The position numbers were made by a program, and so were the translations under genes. A stretch of 64,000 bases of DNA from Solirubrobacterales bacterium (lineage in GTDB: Bacteria > Actinomycetota > Thermoleophilia > Solirubrobacterales > Solirubrobacteraceae). The stretch lies in NCBI GenBank assembly GCA_003138355.1, contig PLFX01000016.1, positions 63,344 to 127,343 of the forward strand, read 5' to 3'. Shown here one piece after another: positions 7,306-16,297 of this stretch (positions are counted from its first letter, which is position 1; each line of letters starts with the position of its first letter). The notes below the pieces were generated by a model. That model did not search any database. It was not told where the DNA came from and worked only from the letters and a program-made list of their open reading frames with translations.

Positions 7306-8673
7306 ATGAGCCTCTTTTCATTGAAGGTGGCCGCGGCCCGCGCAGTCGGCGCGCTGTCGCGACTCACAGGACGCGGCGGGACGACCGTACCCGGGAGGCT
7401 GCTGCTGAGACTCGAGCCGACCGCGATCGGCCGGCTCGCGCGCGAGCTGCCCCGCGGTTGCGTGACGATCTCCGCGACCAACGGCAAGACCACGACCGCG
7501 TCGCTGACCGGCTCGATCCTCGCGAGCGCCGGGATTGCGCGCGTCGACAACTTCGCCGGCGCCAACATGGCCGGCGGCGTCGCGTCCGCGCTGCTGGCGC
7601 GTGGCGGGCGCGAACGCGCACAGATCGGCGTCTTCGAAGTCGACGAGTTCTGGCTTGCGAGCGTCGCGCCCGCGCTCGATCCGCGGGTGATCCTGATCGC
7701 GAACCTCTTCCGCGACCAGCTGGATCGCTATGGCGAGCTCGAGACGATCGGCGATCGCTGGGCCGAAGTCGTCGCCGCTCATCGCGGCCGGCTGGTCTTG
7801 GGTGCCGACGACCCGCTCGTCGCCCAGCTCGGCGCGGACGCACGGGACCCGATGTACTTCGGGATCGAGGATCCTGCGGTCGCTCGCGCGGGCGGCCTCC
7901 AGCACGCCGCGGACTCGACGCGCTGCCGCCGGTGCGGCGGCGAATACGTCTACGAGCGCGTCTACATCGCGCACCTCGGCGTCTATCGCTGCTCGAGCTG
8001 CGGGCACGAGCGTCCCCACCCGACGGTCAGCGCGCACGAGATCGAGCTCGACGGGGTGCGCGGTGCGAGTTTTCGTCTCGTCACGCCGGCGGGATCGACG
8101 CGCGTGTCGCTGGCGTTGCCGGGCCTTTACAACGTCTACAACGCGCTCGGTGCGGCGGCGCTCGCGAGCGCCCTTGAGATCCCGCTCGAGACGATCGCGA
8201 CGGGCCTTCGCTCGGCGCGCCCGGTGTTCGGTCGCGCCGAGCGGCTCGCGATCGCCGACCACGACCTGACGATCCTCCTGATGAAGAACCCGGCCGGAGC
8301 GAACGAGCTGCTGCGCACCCTCGCGCTGGCTGCCGGCGAGCTCGACCTGCTGGGGGTCCTCAACGACCGCGACGCCGATGGCCGGGACGTCTCGTGGATC
8401 TGGGACGCCGACTTCGAGGAACTCGCCTCCCGTGTCCATCACGTCACCTGCGCCGGTCTGCGCGCCGCCGAGCTCGCGCTGCGATTCAAGTATGCGGGCG
8501 TCGACGGCGCACGGATCACGCTCGAACCGGACCTCGGTCGCGCGCTTGATGCCACGCTCGCCCAGGCTGCCGACCACGCGGTCTACGCGCTCCCCACCTA
8601 CACCGCGATGCTCGAGCTGCGAGAGATCCTCGAGCGCCGCGGCGTCGCGGCGAGCTCGTGGGAGCGAGGATGA
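7306..8673 (+). CDS. murT: Lipid II isoglutaminyl synthase, ligase subunit MurT
   Basis: 455 residues. MurT is a Mur-ligase-like ATPase that activates the alpha-carboxyl of D-Glu in the lipid II stem; GatD then supplies ammonia to make D-isoglutamine. The ATP-binding P-loop is TISATNGKTTTASLTG (about 55-70). A Cys4 zinc-ribbon insert (CRRCGG about residue 205, CSSCGHER about 228) is characteristic of MurT. The C-terminal MurT domain has FGRAERL, LMKNPAGANELLRTL and LNDRDADGRDVSWIWDADFE. It overlaps the next gene by four bases. The partner gatD is one gene further on, which is unusual. Confidence 0.93.
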   Translation: MSLFSLKVAAARAVGALSRLTGRGGTTVPGRLLLRLEPTAIGRLARELPRGCVTISATNGKTTTASLTGSILASAGIARVDNFAGANMAGGVASALLARGGRERAQIGVFEVDEFWLASVAPALDPRVILIANLFRDQLDRYGELETIGDRWAEVVAAHRGRLVLGADDPLVAQLGADARDPMYFGIEDPAVARAGGLQHAADSTRCRRCGGEYVYERVYIAHLGVYRCSSCGHERPHPTVSAHEIELDGVRGASFRLVTPAGSTRVSLALPGLYNVYNALGAAALASALEIPLETIATGLRSARPVFGRAERLAIADHDLTILLMKNPAGANELLRTLALAAGELDLLGVLNDRDADGRDVSWIWDADFEELASRVHHVTCAGLRAAELALRFKYAGVDGARITLEPDLGRALDATLAQAADHAVYALPTYTAMLELREILERRGVAASSWERG

Positions 8674-9377
8674 GCGACAAAGCGATCTGGCACGACCTCG
8701 AGTGCGGGGCATATTCGGCCGACCTGGGGCTGTGGCGTGAGCTCGCCGCGCATGCACACCCAGCGCCGGTGCTCGAGATCGGCGCCGGCACCGGGCGGGT
8801 CGCGCTCGACCTCGCAGGCCACGGCCACCGGGTGATCGCGCTCGAGCGCGACGGCGATCTCGCCGCCGAGCTGCGCCGGCGCGCGCGAGGGCTCGCCGTC
8901 GAGGTACTGGAGGCGGATGCCTGCGCCTTCGAGCTCTCGGAAGCCGTCGCGCTTTGCGTCGTTCCGATGCAGACCGTCCAGCTGCTCGACGATCGCGCGG
9001 CGTTCTTTCGCTCCGCCCGGCGCGCACTGCGCCCGGGCGGAGTGCTCGCGCTCGCGATCCTGCCGGGCGAGCTGGGCACGTTCGAGGTCGAGCTGGAGCC
9101 GGACGTCCTCGAGCGAGCCGGTGTGCGTTACCTGAGCTCGCCGACGGCGCTGCGCAAGACGCCGACCGCTGTCGTGCTCGAGCGCGCGCGGAGGATCACC
9201 GGCACACGCGAGGTCCCCCCCACCCTCGACGTCATCGAGCTCGCGCTCCTCACGCCCGCCTCGCTCGCCGACGAGGCCGCGTCCGCCGGCTTCACCGAGC
9301 TCGGCACGCGCACGATCGCGCCCACCGACGCGCACGTCGGGAGCGACGTCGTCGTGCTCTGTGCGGCGACGCGATGA
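8670..9377 (+). CDS. Class I SAM-dependent methyltransferase between murT and gatD
   Basis: 235 residues. A Rossmann methyltransferase fold is visible: motif I VLEIGAGTGRVALDLA (about 30), acidic motif II VIALERD, then DACAFEL and VVPMQTVQLL, and LRPGGVLALAIL after motif IV. The ATG at 8670 overlaps the murT stop (ATGA) and has GGAG six bases upstream; an in-frame GTG at 8658 is less likely. The stop overlaps the gatD start in the same way. The substrate is unknown. Its place inside an otherwise paired murT-gatD operon suggests a cell-wall precursor or lipid carrier, which is inference. Confidence 0.85.
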   Translation: MSDKAIWHDLECGAYSADLGLWRELAAHAHPAPVLEIGAGTGRVALDLAGHGHRVIALERDGDLAAELRRRARGLAVEVLEADACAFELSEAVALCVVPMQTVQLLDDRAAFFRSARRALRPGGVLALAILPGELGTFEVELEPDVLERAGVRYLSSPTALRKTPTAVVLERARRITGTREVPPTLDVIELALLTPASLADEAASAGFTELGTRTIAPTDAHVGSDVVVLCAATR

Positions 9378-10114
9378 CCGACCGCGTTCTCCGAGTCTGC
9401 GCGCTGTACCCGGACCTGATGAACATCTACGCCGATCGCGGCAACCTGCTGATGCTCGAGCGTCGCTGCCGCTGGCGCTCGATCGGCTTCGAGCTCACCG
9501 CATCCTCGCTCGGCGAAGCGCTGCGCGACGAGTTCGACCTCTACTACATCGGCGGCGGGCAGGATGCCGACCAGCGCCTGTGCGCCGCCGACCTGCTCGC
9601 CCTCAAAGCGCCGGCGCTCCACAGCGCCGGCGCACGCGACGCGGTGGTGCTCGGCGTCTGCGGCGGCTACCAGCTCCTCGGTCACGCCTACGAGCTCGCC
9701 AGCGAGCGCGTGGAGGGCATTGGCCTGCTCGACGTTCACACGGTCCGCGAGGACGGCCCGCGCCTGATCGGCTCGGTGGCGGTCGAGCTCGCCGACGGGG
9801 TCATCGCGGGCTTCGAGAACCACGGCGGTCGAACCTATCTGGGTGCCGGCCAGGCTCCGCTCGGGCGCGTCCTGCGCGGTCACGGCAACGATGGGCGCAG
9901 CGGCTTCGAGGGCGCGCGCACACGCAACGTGATCGGCACGTACGTGCACGGCCCGCTGCTGCCGAAGAACGCCTGGTTGTGCGACCGGCTGATCGCGACC
10001 GCCGTCGGGCTCGACCCGTCCGCGCTCGCCGTGCTGGACGACACGCTCGAGGACGCCGCTCACGCCACAGCGCTTCGCGCGGCGGGCGTCGACGCGTCCC
10101 GCTCTACCGGGTGA
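9374..10114 (+). CDS. gatD: Lipid II isoglutaminyl synthase, glutamine amidotransferase subunit GatD
   Basis: 246 residues, a CobB/CobQ-like class I glutamine amidotransferase. The nucleophile is Cys96 in VLGVCGGYQLLG, and the catalytic His is in GTYVHGPLLPKNAWL (about residue 196). Other family marks are LYPDLMNIYADRGN at the N-terminus, YYIGGGQDADQ and GFENHGGRT. It releases ammonia for MurT. The ATG at 9374 overlaps the methyltransferase stop. Its last 11 bases overlap the convergent dut gene. Confidence 0.93.
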   Translation: MTDRVLRVCALYPDLMNIYADRGNLLMLERRCRWRSIGFELTASSLGEALRDEFDLYYIGGGQDADQRLCAADLLALKAPALHSAGARDAVVLGVCGGYQLLGHAYELASERVEGIGLLDVHTVREDGPRLIGSVAVELADGVIAGFENHGGRTYLGAGQAPLGRVLRGHGNDGRSGFEGARTRNVIGTYVHGPLLPKNAWLCDRLIATAVGLDPSALAVLDDTLEDAAHATALRAAGVDASRSTG

Positions 10115-10547
10115 GCCGCACCCCGCTCGACCCAAGACCCCGCGAGCCGCGCTCGGAGTCCTCGAGCCGCGCGCGCTCGATCAGATCGATCTGCGCCGTG
10201 GCAACGATCACGAGCTGTGCGATGCGATCTCCTGGCTCAACGGCGAACACCTCATCGCGGTCCGTGTTCAGCAGCAGCACCCGCAGCTCGCCGCGATAGC
10301 CGGCGTCGATCAAGCCGGGAGCGTTGACGAGCGCGATCCCGTGGCGCAGCGCGAGGCCTGAGCGCGGCAGGATCAGCCCCGCGTGCCGCGCTGGGATCGC
10401 CACGGCGATCCCGGTGCCGACGTCGATGCGCGCCCCCGGTTCGAGGCGCGCCTCCTCGATCGCGTAGAGGTCGAAGCCGGCGTCGCCGTCGTAGGCGCGC
10501 GTCGGGGCGATCGCCGCCGGGTTCAGTCGTGTGAACTCGAGCGTCAT
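10104..10547 (-). CDS. dut: dUTP diphosphatase
   Basis: 147 residues, a trimeric dUTPase that turns dUTP into dUMP and keeps uracil out of DNA. Motifs: DAGFDLYA (motif 1), LPRSGLALRHGI (motif 2), GLIDAGYRGELRVLL (motif 3, with the catalytic Asp), PGDRIAQLVI (motif 4) and RGSRGLGSSG (motif 5). All are complete. It follows hflX with a four-base overlap (ATGA) and converges with gatD. Confidence 0.96.
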   Translation of the reverse strand: MTLEFTRLNPAAIAPTRAYDGDAGFDLYAIEEARLEPGARIDVGTGIAVAIPARHAGLILPRSGLALRHGIALVNAPGLIDAGYRGELRVLLLNTDRDEVFAVEPGDRIAQLVIVATAQIDLIERARLEDSERGSRGLGSSGVRLTR

Positions 10548-11809
10548 CGCGCCCGCCGGCTATTGCGTGAAACCGCGAAGGGCGCGAAACGCCGGGCGCT
10601 CGCCGGCGGGAGCAGCGCTGTGACGTGCACCCCCTGCGCGGTGTCCTCCCGCCGCAGCTCGCCCGCGATCGCGTGCAACTCGGCGAGGCGGCTACCTTCG
10701 CTGTAGGGCAGAAGCAGCTCGACAGGCTCGAGCGTCTTCACGAACGTCGCATCGATTCGCTCGCGCAGCTCGTCGAGCCCCTCGCCCGTCCGCGCCGAGA
10801 CGAGCAGGGCGTCGCGCCTACCGCTCCAGGCCACAGCGCGTGCGCCGGGGTCGAGCAGGTCCGCCTTGTTCAGGGCCAGTAGCCGCGGCACATCGGCGGC
10901 GCCGATCTCCTCGAGCACGTCCTCGACCGCCTGCACCATCGACTCGAGCTCATCGAGCGGCGCGCTCGCATCGACGACGTGGACGATCAGCGACGCGCGA
11001 CGCGTCTCATCGAGCGTCGCGGCAAAGGCTTCGACCAGCTGATGGGGAAGCTTGCGGATGAAGCCGACGGTGTCGGTGACCAGATAGTCGCGACCGCCCG
11101 CTTCGAGCAGCCTCGTCGTAGGGTCAAGCGTATGGAAAAGCCGGTCGGCGACCGGCACCTCCGCCCCGGTGAGCGCTTGCAGCAGCGAGGACTTGCCGGC
11201 GTTCGTGTAGCCGGCGAGCGCGACCTGGGAAATCTCGGAGCGCTCGCGCTCTCGGCGCATCACATCGCGCGTTCTCTGCACGCTCGCGAGGCGCCGCCGC
11301 AGCGTTGCGATGCGGTTGCGCGCCAGCCGGCGGTCGGTCTCGATCTGCGTCTCGCCGGGACCGCGGGTGCCGACGCCGCCGCCAAGGCGCTCGAGGTGGG
11401 TCCACAGGCCGCGCATGCGCGCGAGGTTGTACTCGAGCTGCGCCAGCTCGACCTGAAGCTTGCCCTCGGCGCTATTCGCGTGGCGCGCGAAGATGTCGAG
11501 GATCACGGCCGTGCGGTCGATCACCGCAACGCCAAGCGCCGCCTCGATCGCGCGCTCCTGGCGGGGCGTGAGCTCGTCGTCGGCGGCGATCACGTTGGCG
11601 TCCAGTGCGAGCACGAGCTGCCTCAGCTCCTCGAGCTTGCCGGGTCCGAGATAGCTGTGCGGGTGCGGCTGTTCTCGCTGCTGCACGAGCTCGCCGACAA
11701 CGGCGACGCCGGCGGTGCGCAGCAGCTCTCCGAGCTCGCGAAGATCGCTCGCGGTCGACTGCGCTGCGGCGATGCAGACCGCCCGTTGGCGAGCGCGCTG
11801 AGCGGTCAC
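10544..11809 (-). CDS. hflX: Ribosome-associated GTPase HflX
   Basis: 421 residues. The N-terminal HflX domain has HSYLGPGKLEELRQLV and DELTPRQERAIE, and the middle has GPGETQIETDRR. The GTPase domain begins at about residue 195: G1 GYTNAGKSSL, G3 DTVGFIRKLPH, G4 LNKADLL. HflX splits stalled 70S ribosomes under stress. The GTG start overlaps the dapL stop (GTGA). The order dapF-dapL-hflX-dut on one strand suggests cotranscription. Confidence 0.95.
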   Translation of the reverse strand: MTAQRARQRAVCIAAAQSTASDLRELGELLRTAGVAVVGELVQQREQPHPHSYLGPGKLEELRQLVLALDANVIAADDELTPRQERAIEAALGVAVIDRTAVILDIFARHANSAEGKLQVELAQLEYNLARMRGLWTHLERLGGGVGTRGPGETQIETDRRLARNRIATLRRRLASVQRTRDVMRRERERSEISQVALAGYTNAGKSSLLQALTGAEVPVADRLFHTLDPTTRLLEAGGRDYLVTDTVGFIRKLPHQLVEAFAATLDETRRASLIVHVVDASAPLDELESMVQAVEDVLEEIGAADVPRLLALNKADLLDPGARAVAWSGRRDALLVSARTGEGLDELRERIDATFVKTLEPVELLLPYSEGSRLAELHAIAGELRREDTAQGVHVTALLPPASARRFAPFAVSRNSRRAR

Positions 11810-12972
11810 TCAGCGAGCTTCCCGAGCCGCGCGATCGCCTCCTCGAGGCGGTCATCGGGCGTCGTCAGCGAGATCCTGAAGAAGCCCTCGCCGTTCGGCC
11901 CGTAGGCCGCTCCGGGCGAGATCACGACAGCTGCCTCTTCGAGCACGTACTCACAGTATGCGGCAGCGCTCTCGAAGCCCTCCGGGATGGGCGCCCAGAT
12001 GTAGATCGTGCCCCGCGGGGGCGTGACCTGCACGCCGATCTTCGCGAGCGCCTCGCAGACCATGTCGCGCCGGCGCTGGTAGATCGTGTTCATCGCGGCC
12101 ACGTACTTGTCGATCGAGGGCCCGAGGGCGACCGCACCGGCGAGCTGCACCGCCTCGAACATGCCCGAGTCGACGTTGGTCTTCAGACGCCAGTAGGCGG
12201 CGATCGCCTGGCTGTTGCCAACGATCGCGGCACAGCGCCAGCCCGTCATGTTGTAGCCCTTGGACAGCGAGAAGACCTCGACGCCGACCTCCTTCGCGCC
12301 GGGAGTCTCGAGAAACGACGGCGCGACATAGCCGTCGAAGGTCGTCTCCGAGTACGCGTTGTCGTGCACGATCAGGATGTCGTTCTCGGCGCCGAAGGCA
12401 ACGAGCGCCTCGAAGAAGCCATCGGGCACCACGGCCCCCGTCGGGTTGTTCGGGTAGTTGACGAACAGGATCCGTGCGCGCTCACGCGTCTTCGCGTCGA
12501 TCGCGTCGAGGTCGGGGATGAGGCCGAGCTCGGGGACGAGCGGCATGCGCACCCCTTCGGCGCCGACGAGTAGCGGGCCGCCCGTGTAGACCGGGTAGCC
12601 GGGATCGGCGGCAAGCGCCACATCGCCCGGGTCGAGGAACGCGAGGTTCAGGTTGAAGATGCACTCCTTGGCGCCGATCGCCGGCATCACCTCGCCGTCG
12701 GCGTCGAGCTCGACGCGAAAGCGCCGGTCGTAGAACTTCGCGACGGCGTTGCGGAACTCTTCGCGGCCCCGGTTCGTGGGGTAGGTGTGGGTCGTCGGGT
12801 TGGCGACGGCGCGCTGCGCGGCCTCGACGATCGGCGGATAGGTCGGCGTGTCCGGGTCGCCGATTCCGAGCGTGATCACGTCGATCCCCGCCGCGCGCTT
12901 CTCGGCGATCTTGCGCTCGAGCTGTGCATAGAGGTAAGGCGGGATGCGCCCGAGGCGCTCACTGTGTCTCAT
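11806..12972 (-). CDS. dapL: LL-diaminopimelate aminotransferase
   Basis: 388 residues, a PLP fold-type I aminotransferase. Visible motifs: GIGDPDTPTYPPI, AIGAKECIFNLNLAFLDPGD, NYPNNPTGAV, HDNAYSETTFDGY, the PLP lysine in SLSKGYNMTGWR, and FFRISLTTP. DapL turns tetrahydrodipicolinate straight into LL-diaminopimelate. Its position next to dapF, with a 14-base overlap, favours DapL over other class I/II aminotransferases, though sequence alone cannot exclude those. Confidence 0.88.
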   Translation of the reverse strand: MRHSERLGRIPPYLYAQLERKIAEKRAAGIDVITLGIGDPDTPTYPPIVEAAQRAVANPTTHTYPTNRGREEFRNAVAKFYDRRFRVELDADGEVMPAIGAKECIFNLNLAFLDPGDVALAADPGYPVYTGGPLLVGAEGVRMPLVPELGLIPDLDAIDAKTRERARILFVNYPNNPTGAVVPDGFFEALVAFGAENDILIVHDNAYSETTFDGYVAPSFLETPGAKEVGVEVFSLSKGYNMTGWRCAAIVGNSQAIAAYWRLKTNVDSGMFEAVQLAGAVALGPSIDKYVAAMNTIYQRRRDMVCEALAKIGVQVTPPRGTIYIWAPIPEGFESAAAYCEYVLEEAAVVISPGAAYGPNGEGFFRISLTTPDDRLEEAIARLGKLAE

Positions 12973-13804
12973 CTAGCTCCTTGACGAAGTCGTCAGCCAG
13001 CGTGCCGGCGAAGACCGGCACCGCCCAGCCACTGAGTGTGACATCGAGCTCGGGCCCGATATCGACTACCAGCTCGCCGCCGTCGAGGCGCACCGTGACG
13101 TGGCGTGGCCCGCCGTCGAGGTGGTGGGCAATCGCGGCACCGCTCGCGCCGGTGCCCGACGCGAGCGTCTCGCCGGCGCCGCGCTCGAAGATACGCGCAC
13201 GCAGGACGCTGGGCTCGAGCTCGCGATACCACGAGACGTTCGTCCGGTTCGGGAACAGCGCGTGGTGCTCGATCGGCGGTCCGACGACGCCGAGATCGAG
13301 CTCCTCGAGCGCCTCGTAGGCGATCGCGCACTGCGGGTTGCCGATCGCGACGTGGCGAAAGCGCCAGCGCGCGCCGGCCGCCTCGAGCTCGCCGACCCCG
13401 TCCGCCGCCCCCGCGGGGTAGTCAGACGAGGTTGTCGCGGCGCGCCCGATCTCGACGCTGCACGTTGTCGCGCCCGTGACGCGCGGGTGAATCGGACCGG
13501 AGGGCGTGAGAATCGCGAACTCGTCGCGGTCGGTGTGGCCGCGCCGGCGCAGATACATGATCGCTTCGCGCGAGCCGTTCCCGGAAAGCCCGGACTCCGA
13601 GCCGTCGGGGTTGAAGATCCGCAGGCTCGCGACGTAATGCGAGTCGGCTGGATCGGTATCGACCAGCAGGATCCCGTCCGCGCCGACGCCGCGATGCGGG
13701 TCGCAGATCCGCTTGATCCTCGCCGGCGTGAGCTCCCAGGGCAGCGCGTCGGCCTCGACGATCAGGTAGTCGTTGCCCAGCGCCTGCCACTTCTCGAACT
13801 TCAC
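12959..13804 (-). CDS. dapF: Diaminopimelate epimerase-like protein with both active-site Cys replaced by Ser
   Basis: 281 residues, full length for DapF, which interconverts LL- and meso-diaminopimelate. Family motifs are kept: FEKWQALGNDYLIVEA, DPHRGVGADGIL, FNPDGSE, HVAIGNPQCAI, LFPNRTNV and ERGAGETLA. But the two cysteines that act as acid and base are gone: the usual CGNG is SGNG (Ser74, codon TCC) and the usual ACGTGA is ASGTGA (Ser216, codon TCG). No frameshift or stop is present. The gene overlaps dapL, so it is under selection as part of the pathway. It may be a serine-using epimerase, a weakened enzyme or a protein with a changed reaction. Confidence 0.88.
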   Translation of the reverse strand: MKFEKWQALGNDYLIVEADALPWELTPARIKRICDPHRGVGADGILLVDTDPADSHYVASLRIFNPDGSESGLSGNGSREAIMYLRRRGHTDRDEFAILTPSGPIHPRVTGATTCSVEIGRAATTSSDYPAGAADGVGELEAAGARWRFRHVAIGNPQCAIAYEALEELDLGVVGPPIEHHALFPNRTNVSWYRELEPSVLRARIFERGAGETLASGTGASGAAIAHHLDGGPRHVTVRLDGGELVVDIGPELDVTLSGWAVPVFAGTLADDFVKELDETQ

Positions 13805-13834
13805 ACGCCTCCGTTCAGCCCGCTTTCGTTGCGA

Positions 13835-14725
13835 TCATTGCAGCGCCGCCGCGACCTCGTCGGGCGAGCGGTCGGTGACGTCGACGAGCTCCACGTCGGG
13901 CAGCTTGCGCAGCCAGGTGAGCTGGCGCTTGGCGTAGTTGCGGGTGCGCCGCTTGATCGCATCCACGTCGCCCGCGAGCAGCTCCTCGAAGCCGAGCGCT
14001 TTGCGCGCGGTCTCAGACGCCCCCGCCGCCATCGCCGCCTGCACCTCACGCACGGCGCCTGCGGCAACCATCCGCTCCACGCGCGCGTCGATCCGCGCGT
14101 AGAGCGCCTCCCGCGACATGACCAGACCGATCAGACGCGTCGGATGGCGCGTTTGCCCGCTCCACAGCTGCGATTCGTCGCGCCCGCTTGGGAGTGCCCC
14201 CATTTCCCGCAGCTCGAGTGCGCGAACGATGCGATGGCCGTCCGTGGGCGCGATCCGCGCGGCGAGCGCCGGCGCGCTTTCGGCGAGGATCGCGTGCATG
14301 GCCTGCGGGCCGCGTTCATCGAGCTCGCGCATCCATCTGGCGCGCAGCTCGGGCGCGGGCGCCGGGCGCAGGTCGAGCTCGCCGAGCGCTGCCCGCATGT
14401 AGAGGCCGGTCCCGCCGACCACGATCACGCGCGCCCCTTCGGCGATCAGGGTGTCGATCTCGCGGTGCGCGAGGCGCGCGTAGCGCGCGACGCTCGAGCG
14501 CTCGCCGACGGGGATACAGCCGACGAGGCGGTGCTCAAGGAGCGCTTGTACGGCCGCCGACGGCGCAGCGGTGAGGAGCTCGAGCCCGGCGTACAGCTGC
14601 AGCGCGTCTGCGCTCACGGCGACGGGACGCTCCCCCGCCGCGCGTAGTCGCCCCGCGAGCGCGACGGCAATGGCTGTCTTGCCGACGCCGGTCGGGCCGA
14701 ACAGGGCGATGATCGGGCGCTGCAC
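13835..14725 (-). CDS. miaA: tRNA dimethylallyltransferase MiaA
   Basis: 296 residues. It adds dimethylallyl to A37 of tRNAs that read UNN codons; MiaB, coded nearby, then methylthiolates the product. P-loop: [14 protein letters not shown] (near residue 8). Also [13 protein letters not shown], the central [23 protein letters not shown] and the C-terminal [12 protein letters not shown]. The GTG at 14725 is chosen because longer in-frame extensions would run into the divergent gene at 14748 and have no homology-like content. Only 22 bases separate the two divergent genes. Confidence 0.94.
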   Translation of the reverse strand: MQRPIIALFGPTGVGKTAIAVALAGRLRAAGERPVAVSADALQLYAGLELLTAAPSAAVQALLEHRLVGCIPVGERSSVARYARLAHREIDTLIAEGARVIVVGGTGLYMRAALGELDLRPAPAPELRARWMRELDERGPQAMHAILAESAPALAARIAPTDGHRIVRALELREMGALPSGRDESQLWSGQTRHPTRLIGLVMSREALYARIDARVERMVAAGAVREVQAAMAAGASETARKALGFEELLAGDVDAIKRRTRNYAKRQLTWLRKLPDVELVDVTDRSPDEVAAALQ

Positions 14726-14747
14726 GCTGCCAGTATCGTGAGCCGCC

Positions 14748-15551
14748 GTGCGCGAGACCATCTCGATCCGCGGCTCACGAACGCTCCTGACCGGCGCGAC
14801 GGGCGGCATCGGTGGCGCGCTCGCGCGGCGCCTTGCCCAGGAAGGCGCGGAGCTGATCCTGACCGGCCGGCGCAGCGACGCACTCGCGGCGCTCTCGGCC
14901 GAGCTCGGAGCCGAGGCATACGCGGCCGACCTCAGCGACCGCGAGGCGCCCGCGCGGCTGCTCGCAGCCGCCGGCAGGGTCGACATTCTGATCGCAAACG
15001 CCGCCCTGCCCTCCTCGGGGAGGCTGCTCACCGTGGAGCCCGAGCGCGCTGCCGACGCCGTCAACGTGAACCTTGCCGCTCCGGTCGCGCTCGCTCGCGG
15101 ACTGCTCCCCCAGATGCTCGAGCGCTCGAGCGGGCAGATCGTCTTCATCGGGTCGCTGCAGAGCAAGGCCGCGACCGCCGGCGCGAGTGTCTACTGCGCG
15201 ACTAAGTTCGGCCTGCGTGGCTTTGCCCTCGCCCTGCGGGCAGAGCTGGCGCCACGCGGCGTCGGCGTCTCGATCGTCATGCCGGGTTTCATCACCGACG
15301 CCGGCATGTACGCGGACGCGGGCGTCAAGCTGCCCTTCTACATCGGCACGCGTCGCCCCGAGCAGGTGGCCGACGCGGTCGTGCGAGCGATTCGCGCGAA
15401 CCGCGGCGAGGTGACCGTCGCCCCCGTCGCGATGCGGATCGGAACCTGGATCGCGGTACAGGCCCCCGAGTTCGCGGCGCGCGCGTCGCGACTGCTCGGC
15501 GGCGAGGGCCTCGCGCGGGAGTTCGAGCAAGCGCAGGCCGATAAGCGCTAA
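14748..15551 (+). CDS. Short-chain dehydrogenase/reductase
   Basis: 267 residues, classical SDR. Cofactor motif [13 protein letters not shown] (about 15-27), NAA at about 84, the catalytic Ser in [10 protein letters not shown] and the YCATK pair (Y-x3-K) at about 146. The Arg-containing GRRSD after the second strand hints at NADP+, and the C-terminus ([15 protein letters not shown]) is hydrophobic. The substrate cannot be told. It is the only plus-strand gene in this minus-strand block and shares four bases with the convergent methyltransferase gene. Confidence 0.85.
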   Translation: MRETISIRGSRTLLTGATGGIGGALARRLAQEGAELILTGRRSDALAALSAELGAEAYAADLSDREAPARLLAAAGRVDILIANAALPSSGRLLTVEPERAADAVNVNLAAPVALARGLLPQMLERSSGQIVFIGSLQSKAATAGASVYCATKFGLRGFALALRAELAPRGVGVSIVMPGFITDAGMYADAGVKLPFYIGTRRPEQVADAVVRAIRANRGEVTVAPVAMRIGTWIAVQAPEFAARASRLLGGEGLAREFEQAQADKR

Positions 15552-16297
15552 CGAGCCTTGCGGCGGAACAAGCTGACCTCGCTGACGTAACGCAGCTCGA
15601 GCGGCTCACGGGGCGCGAGCGCTCGCACGCGCTGCTCGACCGCACGCCGCTCGCTCTCCCCGAGCGCCGCGACAAAGCTCGTCGAGACGACGCGCGCCAG
15701 CAGCTGCTCACGGTCGAGCTCCTGGACGAACGGGACAGCCAGCTCGTCCTCGGCCTCGAACGGAGCGTCGCCTTCGAACGCCTGCCGCCAGTGACCGCGG
15801 TGTGAGGGCGTGTCGCGGCGGTACGGCGCGAAGATCGCCTCGATCGCGCGCTGCAGGGGCTGGTCGCTGTCGCGACGGTTCCAGATCAGTGCCAAGCGCC
15901 CCGCGGGGCGCAGCACCCGGTCGAATTCGCGGAGTGCCACGGGCCCGTCGAACCAGTGAAACGCCTGACCGGCGACCACCGCGTCGATGCTGGCCGGTGC
16001 GAGCGGTAGCGCTTCCGCCGTCGCATCGAGCACGCGCAAGCTCGGGCTCTGCTGAGTGAGGATCCGGCGCATCCCGGCAACCGGCTCGGCTGCGATCACC
16101 TCCGCACCGGACGGCTCGAGGGCTCGGCTCAGCTTCCCGGTGCCCGCGCCGACGTCGAGCACGACCCGTCCGGGGCGCAGCTCGAGGCGTTCGGCCAGCC
16201 AGGCGATCGCTTGCGGCGGATACTCCGGTCGCCCGCGCTCGTAGGCCTCGGCTTCGCGGTCAAAGCCGCGACTGGCCGCTTCATGCACGCGCTGCAT
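15548..16297 (-). CDS. Class I SAM-dependent methyltransferase (UbiE/Tam-like)
   Basis: 249 residues. Motif I is VVLDVGAGTGKLSRAL (about 42-57), then VIAAEPVAGMRRIL, DATAEALPLAPASIDAVVAGQAFHWFD and REFDRVLRPAGRLALIWN. The GQAFHWFD string is typical of a common actinobacterial family of small-molecule methyltransferases. The substrate is unknown. The ATG follows the miaB stop with no gap, so it is cotranscribed with miaB. Confidence 0.87.
   Translation of the reverse strand: MQRVHEAASRGFDREAEAYERGRPEYPPQAIAWLAERLELRPGRVVLDVGAGTGKLSRALEPSGAEVIAAEPVAGMRRILTQQSPSLRVLDATAEALPLAPASIDAVVAGQAFHWFDGPVALREFDRVLRPAGRLALIWNRRDSDQPLQRAIEAIFAPYRRDTPSHRGHWRQAFEGDAPFEAEDELAVPFVQELDREQLLARVVSTSFVAALGESERRAVEQRVRALAPREPLELRYVSEVSLFRRKAR

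Noticed and set aside
7318..9027. A 569-codon minus-strand frame opposite murT
   Set aside because: Antisense of MurT and the methyltransferase, both firmly identified.
14726..15166. N-terminal extension of miaA
   Set aside because: It would lie antisense to the SDR gene and adds no family sequence; the GTG at 14725 directly precedes the P-loop as in other MiaA.
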